DNA of 64,000 nucleotides from Mycolicibacter kumamotonensis (GCF_002086285.1 NZ_MVHU01000022.1:17952-81951); one strand, 5' to 3'; shown: positions 27,337 through 35,992, numbered from the stretch's first letter. Notes: generated by a model not told the origin, from the letters alone. Translations and numbers: made by a program.

Positions 27337-29399
27337 CGGACGTCGCCCGCCTTGAGCACCGCCTCCACCGTCTCCGCGGTCGGGGCGGTGTTGTCGCGTG
27401 CGGCGATCCAGCCGGCGATCGCAGCGACCGCCTCGTCGCGCGGCACGCCGTTGATCTGGGTGCGGTCGCCGAACCGGAAGCTGACCGCGCCCGCCTCGAC
27501 GTCGCGGTCACCGGCCAACAGCATGAACGGCACGTGCGTGTTGGTGTGGTTGACGATCTTCTTGGGCATCCGGTCGTCGCTTGCGTCCACCTCGACCCGC
27601 ACCCCGTGGCTGCGCAGTTGTGCGGCAACCTCGTCGAGGTAGGCCACGTGCTGGTCGGCGACGGGGATGCCGACCACCTGCACCGGCGCCAGCCAAGCCG
27701 GGAACGCCCCGGCGTAGTGCTCGGTCAAGACACCGAAAAATCGCTCGATCGAGCCGAACAGGGCCCGGTGGATGAGCACCGGGCGCTTGCGGGTGCCGTC
27801 TGCCGCGGTGTACTCCAACTCGAACCGGTCGGGCATGTTGAAGTCGAGCTGAATGGTCGACATCTGCCAGTTGCGCCCCAGGGCGTCCTTGACCTGCACC
27901 GAGATCTTCGGCCCGTAGAACGCCGCACCGCCCGGGTCGGGCACCAGGGTCAGCCCGGATGCCTCGGCGACCTCGCGCAGCGTCTCGGTGGCCTCCTCCC
28001 ACACCTCGTCGGAGCCGACGTATTTCTCCGGGTCCTTGGTGGACAGTTCCAGGTAGTAGTCGTCCAGGCCGTAATCGGCGAGCAGGTCGAGCACGAAGCG
28101 CAGCAAGGAGGTCAGCTCGTCGCGCATGCCCTCCCGGGCGCAGTAGATGTGCGCGTCGTCCTGGGTCATGCCGCGAACGCGGGTCAGGCCATGCACCACC
28201 CCGGAACGCTCGTAGCGGTACACGCTGCCGAATTCGAAGAGCCGCAACGGAAGTTCCCGGTATGAGCGCCCGCGTGACCGGTAGATCAGGTGGTGCATGG
28301 GGCAGTTCATCGGCTTGAGGTAATAGTCCTGCCCGGGCTTTCGCAGCGTGCCGTCCTCGGCGAACTCCGCGTCGATGTGCATCGGCGGGTACATGCCCTC
28401 CGAATACCACTGCAGGTGGCCGGAGGTTTCGTACAGCGCCGACTTGGTGATGTGCGGAGTGTTGACGAACTGGTACCCGGCCTCGATGTGCTTGCGCCGC
28501 GAGTAGTCCTCCAACTCCCGGCGGATGATCCCACCCTTGGGATGGAAAACCGCCAAGCCCGAACCGATTTCGTCGGGGAAGCTGAACAGGTCCAGTTCGA
28601 CTCCGAGCTTGCGGTGGTCGCGCCGCAGGGCTTCCTCGATCAGTTCCAGGTGACGGTCCAGCGCCTCCTGGGACTCCCACGCGGTGCCGTAGATGCGTTG
28701 CAGGCTGGCGTTGTTCTGGTCGCCGCGCCAGTAGGCCGCCGAAGAGCGGGTGAGTTTGAACGCCGGGATGAACCGCGTGGTGGGGATGTGCGGACCGCGG
28801 CACAGGTCGCCCCAGACCCGCTCGCGGGTCCGGGGATTGAGGTTGTCGTAAGCGGTCAGCTCATCACCGCCGACTTCCATGATCTCGCTGTCGCCGGACT
28901 TGTCGTCGACGAGTTCCAGCTTGTAGGGCTCATCGGCCAGCTCGGCACGTGCGGCCTCTTTGGACTCATAGACCCGTCGCGAGAACAGCTGGCCTTCTTT
29001 GATGATGGCCCGCATCCGCTTCTCCAACGCGGCCAGATCCTCCGGGGTGAAGGCCTCGGGCACGTCGAAGTCGTAGTAGAAGCCGTCGGTGATCGGTGGA
29101 CCGATGCCGAGCTTGGCGGCCGGGAACAGCTCCTGCACGGCCTGGGCCAGCACGTGCGCACACGAGTGCCGGATGACGCTGCGGCCGTCTTCGGTGTCGG
29201 CCGGAACCGGGGTCACTTCGGTGTCGGCGTCGGGAATCCAGCTCAGGTCGCGCAGCTTGCCCTGCGCGTCGCGCACCACCACGATCGCATCGGGTGCCCC
29301 GCGGCTGGGCAGGCCCGCCGCGCGCACCGCGTCTGCCGCCGTGGTTCCGGCGGGCACCCGAATCGGGGTGGCCGGGGCGGGGATGGCGGGCGCGCTCAT
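27333..29399 (-). CDS. thrS: Threonyl-tRNA synthetase
   Basis: Protein of 688 residues, ATG 29399 with GGAG about ten bases upstream; the frame extends further but without family similarity. Layout: TGS domain, the editing domain with [18 protein letters not shown] (HxxxH), catalytic class II core with [11 protein letters not shown] and [18 protein letters not shown], and anticodon-binding domain with [15 protein letters not shown]. It charges tRNA-Thr. It probably leads the thrS-HIT-pgsA1-acyltransferase-pimA chain of overlapping genes, so PIM synthesis genes may share its promoter. Confidence 0.97.
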   Translation of the reverse strand: MSAPAIPAPATPIRVPAGTTAADAVRAAGLPSRGAPDAIVVVRDAQGKLRDLSWIPDADTEVTPVPADTEDGRSVIRHSCAHVLAQAVQELFPAAKLGIGPPITDGFYYDFDVPEAFTPEDLAALEKRMRAIIKEGQLFSRRVYESKEAARAELADEPYKLELVDDKSGDSEIMEVGGDELTAYDNLNPRTRERVWGDLCRGPHIPTTRFIPAFKLTRSSAAYWRGDQNNASLQRIYGTAWESQEALDRHLELIEEALRRDHRKLGVELDLFSFPDEIGSGLAVFHPKGGIIRRELEDYSRRKHIEAGYQFVNTPHITKSALYETSGHLQWYSEGMYPPMHIDAEFAEDGTLRKPGQDYYLKPMNCPMHHLIYRSRGRSYRELPLRLFEFGSVYRYERSGVVHGLTRVRGMTQDDAHIYCAREGMRDELTSLLRFVLDLLADYGLDDYYLELSTKDPEKYVGSDEVWEEATETLREVAEASGLTLVPDPGGAAFYGPKISVQVKDALGRNWQMSTIQLDFNMPDRFELEYTAADGTRKRPVLIHRALFGSIERFFGVLTEHYAGAFPAWLAPVQVVGIPVADQHVAYLDEVAAQLRSHGVRVEVDASDDRMPKKIVNHTNTHVPFMLLAGDRDVEAGAVSFRFGDRTQINGVPRDEAVAAIAGWIAARDNTAPTAETVEAVLKAGDVR

Positions 29400-29502
29400 C
29401 TGCTGATCTCCAGGGATGTAGGGGCGTTCGGGATGTCCGGACCATGCTATCGGGACGGGCACCACCGGTTGCCCCAGGCCGAACAAACGTCACCAGTGCC
29501 GG

Positions 29503-29973
29503 TTACGGCTCGACCAGGTTGATCCGCGCGATCGCGGCCGGGTAGTTCTTTTCGAAGTCCACCCGGTCCGCACCGAACTGCGACGAGTCGATGATGTAGG
29601 CGACGTTGACCCACAGATCGCGCATCGTCGGACTCAGCTGTGTTCCGACCATCCGCGCGCAGATGATCAGTCCGTGCACCCAGACCGCGGGGGGCCGATC
29701 CGGTGGCCGGACCACCAGGTCGGGGCTGGCCCGGCCGATGTCGAAGCCCGGTGTCGGCCAAGCGTTGACCGCGATGCGCTCTTTGAGCCAATCCGGTATC
29801 TCCTGCGGCGGTTCGGGAACGAACAGCAGCGGTTGGTCGAGTTTCACCAGACAGTAGTCGGGCCGATCGTCGCCGGGCAGAAACCGGATCAGCTCGCCCG
29901 GCAGCGGGAGCCGCGCGGCGAAGTGCTCCGGGCCGGTGTCCATCTCGTCGAAAACGATCCTGGCCGAGCTCAT
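29503..29973 (-). CDS. Conserved-looking hypothetical protein
   Basis: Not recognised. Protein of 156 residues from ATG 29973, which overlaps the PaaI-type thioesterase stop by four bases, so it is translated with it. No signal peptide, membrane helix or known motif; it is rich in Pro and hydrophobic residues (RLPLPGELIRFLPGDDRPDY, VRPPDRPPAVWVHGLIICAR). The 103 bp between its end and the thrS start contain no further gene. Coding character follows the neighbours in codon use and coupling. Confidence 0.75.
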   Translation of the reverse strand: MSSARIVFDEMDTGPEHFAARLPLPGELIRFLPGDDRPDYCLVKLDQPLLFVPEPPQEIPDWLKERIAVNAWPTPGFDIGRASPDLVVRPPDRPPAVWVHGLIICARMVGTQLSPTMRDLWVNVAYIIDSSQFGADRVDFEKNYPAAIARINLVEP

Positions 29974-30584
29974 GGCTGCCCGGGTTTGAGCACCACGAAC
30001 AACGCCTCGCCGTCGGCCAGCAGCGTGTCGCCGTCGCACAGGGTGGTCTCGACGAAGATCTTGCGACCCTCGGTCCGGCTGATCCACGCCTCGAGCTGCA
30101 ACTCCCGGTCGATCGGGACGATGCTGCGGTAGTTGACGTGCAGGTAGGCCGTGCGCTGGTAGGGGCCGCCGGTCAGCAACCACGATGCGGTTCCCAGCAC
30201 CGAGTCGAACAGCAACCCGATGGCGCCGCCGTGTGCGGCGCCGTTACGTCCCAGGTGGAAGCGTCGGAACCGGGCCCAGCCGCGCAGCCGCCCGTCCTCA
30301 CTCTTCTTGAGTTTCATCGGCACCGGGAGCAGGTTGCCGCGCATGGGCAGATCCAGCCGGCGCCCCGACGGTGACGACCATTCGTCGGCGTCGAACGGTG
30401 CCAACAGATCGCAGATGTCCTGTAGCGAGTCGGCTGCCCGGCTGATCACCTCGTCGGGGGCGTCGGCGGCGCGGGCGTGATCCTGCAGGGCACGCATCGT
30501 CTCCAGGAACCGGCCGTAGTCCGGCCCGCCCTTCTTGGTCGGCTCGGGCGGGTTGAAACCGCCGCCGGCATGTGGGGCTGTCAC
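29970..30584 (-). CDS. PaaI-type hotdog thioesterase
   Basis: Protein of 204 residues. The second half is a hotdog fold with the PaaI active-site segment NGAAHGGAIGLLFDSVLGTA (His-Gly-Gly followed by Asp), and YLHVNYRSIVPIDRELQLEA as the following strands. Such enzymes hydrolyse acyl-CoA thioesters. The first 100 residues are helical and unplaced. It heads a two-gene unit with the hypothetical protein downstream and is divergent from the DUF1990 gene, with a 65-bp gap that must hold both promoters. Confidence 0.85.
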   Translation of the reverse strand: MTAPHAGGGFNPPEPTKKGGPDYGRFLETMRALQDHARAADAPDEVISRAADSLQDICDLLAPFDADEWSSPSGRRLDLPMRGNLLPVPMKLKKSEDGRLRGWARFRRFHLGRNGAAHGGAIGLLFDSVLGTASWLLTGGPYQRTAYLHVNYRSIVPIDRELQLEAWISRTEGRKIFVETTLCDGDTLLADGEALFVVLKPGQP

Positions 30585-30649
30585 CCGTCTATTTAACGTT
30601 CAGCCGATTCTCGAGCGGACGCCGCGGCCGCGATGGCAGGGTTGGCCCG

Positions 30650-31147
30650 GTGGATCTGAGCAAGCTGCGTGACCTCCAGCTGACCTACACCGAGGTGGGC
30701 GCCACCGCCGGAGCACTGCCCGAGGGATACCACCATCTGGAGCACACCGCCCCTATCGGCCGCGGCCGGCGGCGCTTCGAGGAGGCGGGCGAGGCGGTGC
30801 TGCACTGGGGCATGCAGCGCGGCGCCGGCTTGGGCGTGCGGGCAGACAGCGACGTCGCCGAGGTGGGCACGACCGTGGTTGTGCGGATGGGATTTCTGAG
30901 CGCACCGTGCCGGGTGGTCTACCTGATCGAGGAGGACAACCGGCGCGGGTTCGCCTACGGCACGCTCCCCGGGCATCCCGAATCCGGTGAGGAGCTGTTC
31001 GCGGTGCGCTACGACCCGGCCGATGACGCCGTCTACGCGCAGGTGCGGGCGTTCTCCCGGCCCGCCACCTGGTGGATCAGGGTGGGCGGGCCGGTGGCTC
31101 GGGTGGCGCAGCGCGTCATCGCCACGCGTTATCTGCGCGCGGTGTGA
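30650..31147 (+). CDS. DUF1990 family protein
   Basis: Protein of 165 residues; GTG 30650 chosen because the text becomes family-like there (VDLSKLRDLQLTYTEVGAT). The DUF1990 traits seen are LPEGYHHLEHTAPIGRGR, HWGMQRGAGLGV, and RRGFAYGTLPGHPESGEELF. The function of the family is not established; structures suggest a START-like fold. Single gene, followed by a strong hairpin and a convergent DoxX gene. Confidence 0.85.
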   Translation: MDLSKLRDLQLTYTEVGATAGALPEGYHHLEHTAPIGRGRRRFEEAGEAVLHWGMQRGAGLGVRADSDVAEVGTTVVVRMGFLSAPCRVVYLIEEDNRRGFAYGTLPGHPESGEELFAVRYDPADDAVYAQVRAFSRPATWWIRVGGPVARVAQRVIATRYLRAV

Positions 31148-31159
31148 CCGCCGAGGTGG

Positions 31160-31204
31160 CGCGACCGCGCCACGACCGGATCGGGTTGTCGTGGCGCGGT
31201 CGCG
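31160..31204. terminator. Bidirectional hairpin terminator
   Basis: A perfect 17-bp GC-rich stem (31160-31176 pairs with 31188-31204) with an 11-base loop, lying between the convergent DUF1990 and DoxX genes. There is no T-run, which is common for mycobacterial terminators. Confidence 0.75.
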
Positions 31205-31222
31205 GGTCTGCGGCGGCCGGTG

Positions 31223-31678
31223 TCAGGTCACCTGGCGGGTGTGCACGGCCTGCGCCAGCCGGGCCAGCACGACCGCGGAGACCAGCAGACCGAAGTCGCG
31301 CAACGCCACGTCGTAGTAGCCGGACAAGGTGAGCAGGTCGACGATGATGCCGCCGAGCCAGGCGGCCACCACCCAGGCACCGATCCGCGGCGCGACGGCG
31401 ACCAGGACACCGGCCACGATCTCGATGACGCCGATCAGGTACATCGCCTGGTCGCCGTTGCCGGGCAGGATGTCGTTGATCCAGCCGGCCAGATACTTAT
31501 CCCAGTGACCCGGTCCCGCGCCGTCGGGCACGTGCGGCAGCAGGTTGAAGAACTTGTCCAGACCGAACAGGATCGGAGCGACCGTGAACAGGGTCCGCAG
31601 CAGGAAGAACGCCTCGAACAGCGGATCCTTCAACCGCCCCGAAATGGCAGGTGAACTCGCATGACCGGTAGTACCCAT
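31223..31678 (-). CDS. DoxX-family membrane protein
   Basis: Protein of 151 residues; ATG 31678 follows a strong GAGGAGG. Four hydrophobic segments: FLLRTLFTVAPILFGLDKFF, YLIGVIEIVAGVLVAVAP, IGAWVVAAWLGGIIVDLLTL and DFGLLVSAVVLARLAQAV. The GLDKFFNLLP and GYYDVALRDFGLL segments fit DoxX-like proteins, which in some bacteria work with redox or thiosulfate/quinone systems; in mycobacteria a DoxX protein has been linked to oxidative stress defence. Divergent from the Cys-rich regulator at 31772, with a clear inverted repeat just upstream of its ribosome site. Confidence 0.85.
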   Translation of the reverse strand: MGTTGHASSPAISGRLKDPLFEAFFLLRTLFTVAPILFGLDKFFNLLPHVPDGAGPGHWDKYLAGWINDILPGNGDQAMYLIGVIEIVAGVLVAVAPRIGAWVVAAWLGGIIVDLLTLSGYYDVALRDFGLLVSAVVLARLAQAVHTRQVT

Positions 31679-31691
31679 GGCATCCTCCTCA

Positions 31692-31738
31692 GTTCTAACG
31701 ATCGACAATTTGTACGTTAGAACGAGTAGAATCTAACG
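31692..31738. promoter_or_regulatory. Three-half-site operator between DoxX and regulator genes
   Basis: GTTCTAACG (31692-31700) and CGTTAGAAC (31715-31723) form a perfect 9-bp inverted repeat with a 14-bp spacer. A third half-site TCTAACG (31732-31738) pairs with CGTTAGA (31715-31721). The array sits directly upstream of the DoxX ribosome site and 33 bp before the regulator start, so the regulator probably binds here and controls both genes. Confidence 0.7.
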
Positions 31739-31771
31739 TCAAGAGTTTCATCCGATAGAAGTTCGGTGACC

Positions 31772-32482
31772 ATGCCCAACCGCGACCGCGACGTGACGGG
31801 GATCGGCGCCCTGGCCGATCCGGTCCGCCGCGAGCTGTACCGATTCGTCGCCGCCCAACCCCACCCGGTCAGCCGCGACGAGGCTGCCGCCGCGACCGGA
31901 ATCGCCCGCCACCAGGCGAAGTTCCATCTGGACCGGTTGGAGGCCGACGGCCTGCTGCAGAGCGACTACGCCCGGCTCACCGGCCGCTCCGGGCCCGGTG
32001 CGGGCCGCCCGTCGAAGCGCTACCGACGCTCCCTGGCCCAGATCGCCGTCAGCTTGCCGCCGCGCGAATACGAGCTGGCCGGTCGGCTGATGGCCGAGGC
32101 GATCGCCGAATCCACCCGCACCGGCACACCGGCGATCGACGTACTGCGAACCCTGGCCCACGACTACGGCCGCGAACTCGGCAGCACGGCGACCGCGGGA
32201 CGAGCGCCCGCCGACGCGCAGGCCGCGCTCGAGGTGGCCATCCGCGTGCTCGGCGAACACGGCTATGAACCGCGCGAAGGCCCCGCCGCGTCTGAGGTCT
32301 ACTTGGCCAACTGTCCGTTCCACGCGTTGGCCCAGGCCCAGACGGAGCTGGCCTGCACCATGAACCTCGCGCTGATCGGCGGTGTCAGCGATGCTTTGGC
32401 GCCGCACGGCCCGCGGACCCGGCTGTGCCCGGACCCCTCGCGCTGCTGCGTCGTGCTCAGCGCCGCACCGGACCCGGGCTAG
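31772..32482 (+). CDS. Winged-helix regulator with C-terminal Cys cluster
   Basis: Protein of 236 residues (ATG 31772; GTG 31766 is an alternative). The N-terminal winged helix is ADPVRRELYRFVAAQPHPVS, then DEAAAATGIARHQAKFHLDR with a wing rich in Gly/Arg (GRSGPGAGRPSKRYR). The C-terminal domain has NCPFHALAQAQTELACTMNL and CPDPSRCC: Cys at about 181, 195, 219, 225 and 226. This arrangement resembles SufR-like regulators that bind an Fe-S cluster, but no cluster can be proven from sequence. Divergent from DoxX. Its stop overlaps the convergent nitronate monooxygenase stop (shared CTAG). Confidence 0.8.
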   Translation: MPNRDRDVTGIGALADPVRRELYRFVAAQPHPVSRDEAAAATGIARHQAKFHLDRLEADGLLQSDYARLTGRSGPGAGRPSKRYRRSLAQIAVSLPPREYELAGRLMAEAIAESTRTGTPAIDVLRTLAHDYGRELGSTATAGRAPADAQAALEVAIRVLGEHGYEPREGPAASEVYLANCPFHALAQAQTELACTMNLALIGGVSDALAPHGPRTRLCPDPSRCCVVLSAAPDPG

Positions 32483-33438
32483 GCCCAGCGCGCCAGCAAC
32501 CGTTGCGCCCCGGTGCACAACTCGTCGAGAACCACCGACACCGTACGGCTGCCGCCGAGCAGCCCCACGCCCTGCCCGGCGTCGACCGGGGCGATGCGGT
32601 GATCGTCGGCGGCCATAGCGGCCGCCAGTTCCGCGCCGGCTTCCGCATCGTCGACCAGGGCACCCTCCCGGCCCGCCCAGCGACCGACGAACTCGTTGCG
32701 CAACACCCGCGACGGGAACCGCGCCGGCCAATCCAGTCGCTGACCGACATCGAAGACCCGGGTGGTGACCGTGTCCGTGCCAGCCGCCGCGATCAGGGCG
32801 CGCCGGGCGCCATCGCCGGTCAACGCCTCGGGGCAGGCCGACAGGCAGGTGCCCAGCCAGGCGCCGGCCGCCCCGGCCGCCAGCACCGCGGCCAGGCTGC
32901 GCGGCGAGGCGATCCCGCCGGCGGCCAATACCGGCACCGTCACGGCGTCCAGCACGGCGTCGAGCAGCGGCAGCGTGGCCAGCCTCACCTCGCCGTGGCC
33001 GCCACCCTCGGCTCCGCGGGCCACCAGCACGTCCAGCCCGGCATCCTGCGCACGCCGGGCGGTCTCGACGTCATAGACCTGGGTGGCGGCGAGGATCCCG
33101 GCAGCGTGGGCGCGCTGCACCCAGGACAGGTCGTCACCGAAGCTCACCGAGAGCAGCACCGGGCCGGCGGCCAGGGCAGTGTCGAGCAGGTCCGGGGCAT
33201 CGCGGATCACCCAGTCCACCAAGCCGATTCCGAACCTCGCCGACCCGGCCAGGGCCAGCTCGGTGGTCAGCGACGCGGCCGTGGCCGTGCTGCCCATCCC
33301 GATCATGCCCAGCCCGCCCGCGGCGGTGACCGCGGCGGCCAGCCGACCACCGGCCACCCCGCCCATCGGGGCATTGACGATGGGAACCCGCAACCCGGTC
33401 CGCACCGACCAGGGCGTGGCGAGTGCGGCCGCGGCCAC
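32479..33438 (-). CDS. Nitronate monooxygenase / 2-nitropropane dioxygenase family
   Basis: Protein of 319 residues from GTG 33438, two bases after the cupin stop. TIM-barrel flavoprotein: VPIVNAPMGGVAGGRLAAAV at the N-terminus, ARGAEGGGHGEVRL for the FMN-binding and active-site region (His), and PVLAAGGIASPRSLAAVLAA and AAGAWLGTCLSACPEAL for the phosphate loop. The family oxidises alkyl nitronates or reduces related compounds with FMN. It is the last gene of the ferredoxin-led operon. Which substrate is used here is not known; some family members are enoyl reductases or quinone reductases. Confidence 0.87.
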   Translation of the reverse strand: MAAAALATPWSVRTGLRVPIVNAPMGGVAGGRLAAAVTAAGGLGMIGMGSTATAASLTTELALAGSARFGIGLVDWVIRDAPDLLDTALAAGPVLLSVSFGDDLSWVQRAHAAGILAATQVYDVETARRAQDAGLDVLVARGAEGGGHGEVRLATLPLLDAVLDAVTVPVLAAGGIASPRSLAAVLAAGAAGAWLGTCLSACPEALTGDGARRALIAAAGTDTVTTRVFDVGQRLDWPARFPSRVLRNEFVGRWAGREGALVDDAEAGAELAAAMAADDHRIAPVDAGQGVGLLGGSRTVSVVLDELCTGAQRLLARWA

Positions 33439-33440
33439 GC

Positions 33441-33779
33441 TCAGTGCGCGGCGCTCTTGGCGACCGTCAGCAGCACCACCGAGTCCTCCAGCGACTCCAG
33501 CGCATGACGGGCCAGCGGCACGGTGACGAGTTCTCCGGCCGAGCCCTCCCAGGCGTCGTCGCCGGCGGTCAGCCGCACCCGGCCGCGCAGCACCTGCAGC
33601 GTCGACTCCCCGGGACTGTCGTGTTCGGCCAGCGCCTCGCCGGCCTTCAGCGCGACCAGCGTCTGGCGCAGGTGGTGCACCGAACCGCCGTAGACGGTGT
33701 GCGCCGAACGCCCACTGTGGTGTTGCCTGGCCTCGGCGAGCTTCTCATCGGCCAACGCGGTCAGGGAGGTCGATTCCAT
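33441..33779 (-). CDS. Small cupin-domain protein
   Basis: Protein of 112 residues. A single cupin barrel is visible: VHHLRQTLVALKAGEALAEH, DSPGESTLQVLRGRVRL, and ELVTVPLARHALESLEDSVV. The usual metal ligands are present in part (His and Glu in EHDSPGE, His in RHALE). Small cupins of this type occur near redox and stress regulators; activity unknown. Fourth gene of the operon at 32479-35341, 43 bp after the membrane protein gene. Confidence 0.85.
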   Translation of the reverse strand: MESTSLTALADEKLAEARQHHSGRSAHTVYGGSVHHLRQTLVALKAGEALAEHDSPGESTLQVLRGRVRLTAGDDAWEGSAGELVTVPLARHALESLEDSVVLLTVAKSAAH

Positions 33780-33822
33780 CGGTAGTCCTTCGGCTCGGCG
33801 GTTAGGTGTTCGGGACGGACAC

Positions 33823-34248
33823 TCAGCGAGACAGCAACACGATGCCCAGGGGCACCAGTGCGGCGACCTTGATCAGCTCCAAGGCGACGTAGGCGTAGTG
33901 CGCCCGGGATCGCGGCGCGTCCAATCCGGACAGCACCTGGTCGGCGCGGCGGCTCAGGCGGGGCCGCACGGCCAGCATCTGGGCGAACAACATGGCCACC
34001 GCGACCGCGAACGTCACGACGCCCGCGGCGCTCGGGGGCTCGACGGCGAACGTCACCGCGATAGCCGCGGCGAGCACGAACTCGGCGGCATTGAGAGCCC
34101 GAAACACCAACCGGCCGATCCCGAGGCAGACCGGAATGGTCGCGTTGGGCGCGCGGAACTTCAGCGGCGCTTCCATGAACGAGATCGCGATCACCATGCC
34201 CAGCCAGAGAAATGTCGCCGCGACTGCGACGCCGGAAGCCATGCTCAC
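33823..34248 (-). CDS. Small four-helix membrane protein
   Basis: Protein of 141 residues from GTG 34248, overlapping the regulator stop by four bases (GTGA). Four membrane segments: VAVAATFLWLGMVIAISFME, ALNAAEFVLAAAIAVTFAV, AGVVTFAVAVAMLFAQMLAV and AYVALELIKVAALVPLGIVL. The first loop has EAPLKFRAPNATIPVCLGIG, a pattern I have seen in uncharacterised membrane proteins, but I cannot name a family with certainty. Coupled to the Cys-type regulator, so probably part of the same response. Confidence 0.75.
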   Translation of the reverse strand: MSMASGVAVAATFLWLGMVIAISFMEAPLKFRAPNATIPVCLGIGRLVFRALNAAEFVLAAAIAVTFAVEPPSAAGVVTFAVAVAMLFAQMLAVRPRLSRRADQVLSGLDAPRSRAHYAYVALELIKVAALVPLGIVLLSR

Positions 34249-35000
34249 CCGGTAGAACCTTCCACTCGCACCGTCCCCGGCGGGGACTGATCGATCCGGG
34301 CCCCGTTCGGGCCCGGTGTGGGCTGATCGACTTTCACCGAGGTCAGATGCGCCACACACAGATCGGGCTTGGCGAACGAGTCGAGGTGATCGACCGTCAC
34401 CGGGGCGTCCCAGGCTTCCAACGCACCCTGCATCAGGCCCAGGTGGATCGGGCAGACCACCTCGGTCGAGGTCTCGGCGAGCTCCAGGAACGGGCAGTGG
34501 CGCAGGCCGAGTTGTTGCTCGCCGGCGGCGTCGGGTTCGAGCTGTTCGGGCTGGAATCCCAGCTCGTCGAGCAATTCGACGAGCTGGTCGGTCGACTCCT
34601 GGGCGTCGACCGGCTCGGTCGGGCGGTTCAGCGGCCGCATGCGCTGCCCCCACGCCCGGCCGGCCGCCAGCGCCTTGCCGCTGGGATCGGAGTCGGCGGC
34701 CAGACCGATGGTCAGGATCTCGGCGAGCAGCCGGAACCGGCGGGTGCCGCCACGGTCCATCTGCCGGATCGCCCGGAACATCAGCGCCGGACGGCCCCGG
34801 CCCTTGTGGTCGGGTTCGGTGTGTTCGACGCGGCCTTCTTCCACCAGGGTGTCCAGGTGAAAGCGCACGGTGTTGGGATGCACCCCCAACTCGTCGGCGA
34901 TCTGCGCGATGCTCAGCGGCTCGTCCGCGGCCTGCACCAGCCGAAGTACGTCGAGTCGACGTCCTCCAGGCGGCCCAGGCGGTTTGGCGATGTCGCTCAC
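34245..35000 (-). CDS. Winged-helix regulator with Cys motif (SufR-like)
   Basis: Protein of 251 residues. Winged helix at residues about 15-75: [20 protein letters not shown], then [20 protein letters not shown] and a basic wing ([12 protein letters not shown]). The C-terminal domain has [20 protein letters not shown] and KPDLCVAH: Cys169, Cys183 and Cys215. The CPFxxLA-x8-C spacing is the same as in the regulator at 31772, so the two are paralogous. A three-Cys set could hold an Fe-S cluster with a fourth ligand such as His. Overlaps the ferredoxin stop by four bases. Expected to bind the palindrome at 35351-35376. Confidence 0.8.
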   Translation of the reverse strand: MSDIAKPPGPPGGRRLDVLRLVQAADEPLSIAQIADELGVHPNTVRFHLDTLVEEGRVEHTEPDHKGRGRPALMFRAIRQMDRGGTRRFRLLAEILTIGLAADSDPSGKALAAGRAWGQRMRPLNRPTEPVDAQESTDQLVELLDELGFQPEQLEPDAAGEQQLGLRHCPFLELAETSTEVVCPIHLGLMQGALEAWDAPVTVDHLDSFAKPDLCVAHLTSVKVDQPTPGPNGARIDQSPPGTVRVEGSTG

Positions 35001-35341
35001 TCCCCCTGGGGGGGGAAGCTGGCCACTAGCGGGGTGTCGATCCCCAGCGGGCCGACCTTGGCGGCGCCGCCGGGTGAGCCGAGTGCTTCATCGCGTCCCG
35101 GCAGGGCCTCGGTGAAGAACGCCGCGTTGTCAGCCTGGTGGGGTTGCAACTCGTCCGGAAGGTCATCCTCGTAGTAGATGGCCTCGACCGGGCACACCGG
35201 CTCGCAAGCACCGCAGTCCACACACTCATCAGGATGGATGTAGAGGGCTCGCCCGCCTTCGTAGATGCAGTCGACGGGGCACTCCTCCACGCAGGCCCGG
35301 TCCATCACGTCAACGCACGGCTTCCCGATCACATATGCCAT
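34997..35341 (-). CDS. Seven-iron ferredoxin (3Fe-4S/4Fe-4S), FdxA-type
   Basis: Protein of 114 residues. The N-terminal half has the two cluster motifs [17 protein letters not shown] (Cys-x7-Cys-x3-Cys-Pro) and [17 protein letters not shown] (Cys-x2-Cys-x2-Cys-x3-Cys-Pro), the pattern of actinobacterial 7Fe ferredoxins. It transfers electrons in the cytoplasm. The C-terminal extension ([20 protein letters not shown]) is typical of mycobacterial FdxA proteins. First gene of a five-gene operon; its promoter region carries a 26-bp inverted repeat shared with the divergent DUF2249-cupin gene. Confidence 0.92.
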   Translation of the reverse strand: MAYVIGKPCVDVMDRACVEECPVDCIYEGGRALYIHPDECVDCGACEPVCPVEAIYYEDDLPDELQPHQADNAAFFTEALPGRDEALGSPGGAAKVGPLGIDTPLVASFPPQGE

Positions 35342-35350
35342 GGGCGTAGA

Positions 35351-35376
35351 GTTTACACAAGGGATTTTGTAGAAAC
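35351..35376. promoter_or_regulatory. Inverted-repeat operator between ferredoxin and DUF2249-cupin genes
   Basis: GTTTACACAA (35351-35360) and TTGTAGAAAC (35367-35376) are inverted copies with eight of ten positions matching and a 6-bp spacer. The site lies nine bases before the ferredoxin start and 16 bases before the DUF2249-cupin start, in an AT-richer patch. Likely binding site of the regulator encoded by the second gene of the operon. Confidence 0.65.
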
Positions 35377-35392
35377 TAGAAAGGCAGGCCTA

Positions 35393-35992
35393 ATGCCGGA
35401 GGCCGAACTCGACGCCCGGGTGCTACCCAAACCGGAGAAGCACAAGACGATCTTCGCGACCTTCGCCAAACTGGCTGTCGGTGAGTCGTTTGTGCTGCTC
35501 AACGACCACGAACCTGAACCTTTGCGCCTCGAGTTCGAACGCGAGCATCCCGGTAGCTACGGGTGGGAGTACCTGGAGAAGGGCCGTGACCGCGGCGCGC
35601 TGTGGCGGACCAGAATCTCTCGGCTCTCCTCGACCGCGGTGCCGTGGATTCTGACCGACACCACGACCACCGGCGAGGGCGTGGAACCCGACCCGGCCGG
35701 GGTGGTCTGGAAGCTCGACGTCCAGAGCCGCGAGATCGACGCCGACGTCACCAGCCTGTCGGCGGGCCAGGACACCGGCATGCACGTCGGCCCCGAAATC
35801 GACGCCCTGATCCACGTGCTGTCCGGTAGCGGACGGCTCACCACCGAACTGGGCACCGTCGATTTGACCTCGGGCGCGCTGTTGTGGATGCCCAGGCGAT
35901 CCCGGCGACAGTTCATTTCCGGGCCAGATGGCTTGCGCTACTTGACGATTCACCAGAAACGCCAGTTCTTGAACCTGATGGCGACCGGCTGA
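35393..35992 (+). CDS. DUF2249 domain fused to cupin domain
   Basis: Protein of 199 residues, ATG 35393 with AGAAAGG about eight bases upstream. Residues about 8-80 are DUF2249: LPKPEKHKTIFATFAKLAVG, ESFVLLNDHEPEPLRLEFER and GWEYLEKG, ending in WRTRISRL. Residues about 105-195 are a cupin: MHVGPEIDALIHVLSGSGRL and LTSGALLWMPRRSRRQFISG. DUF2249 proteins are common near nitric oxide and Fe-S stress genes in other bacteria; the biochemical role is unknown. Divergent from the ferredoxin operon and likely under the same regulator. Confidence 0.85.
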   Translation: MPEAELDARVLPKPEKHKTIFATFAKLAVGESFVLLNDHEPEPLRLEFEREHPGSYGWEYLEKGRDRGALWRTRISRLSSTAVPWILTDTTTTGEGVEPDPAGVVWKLDVQSREIDADVTSLSAGQDTGMHVGPEIDALIHVLSGSGRLTTELGTVDLTSGALLWMPRRSRRQFISGPDGLRYLTIHQKRQFLNLMATG

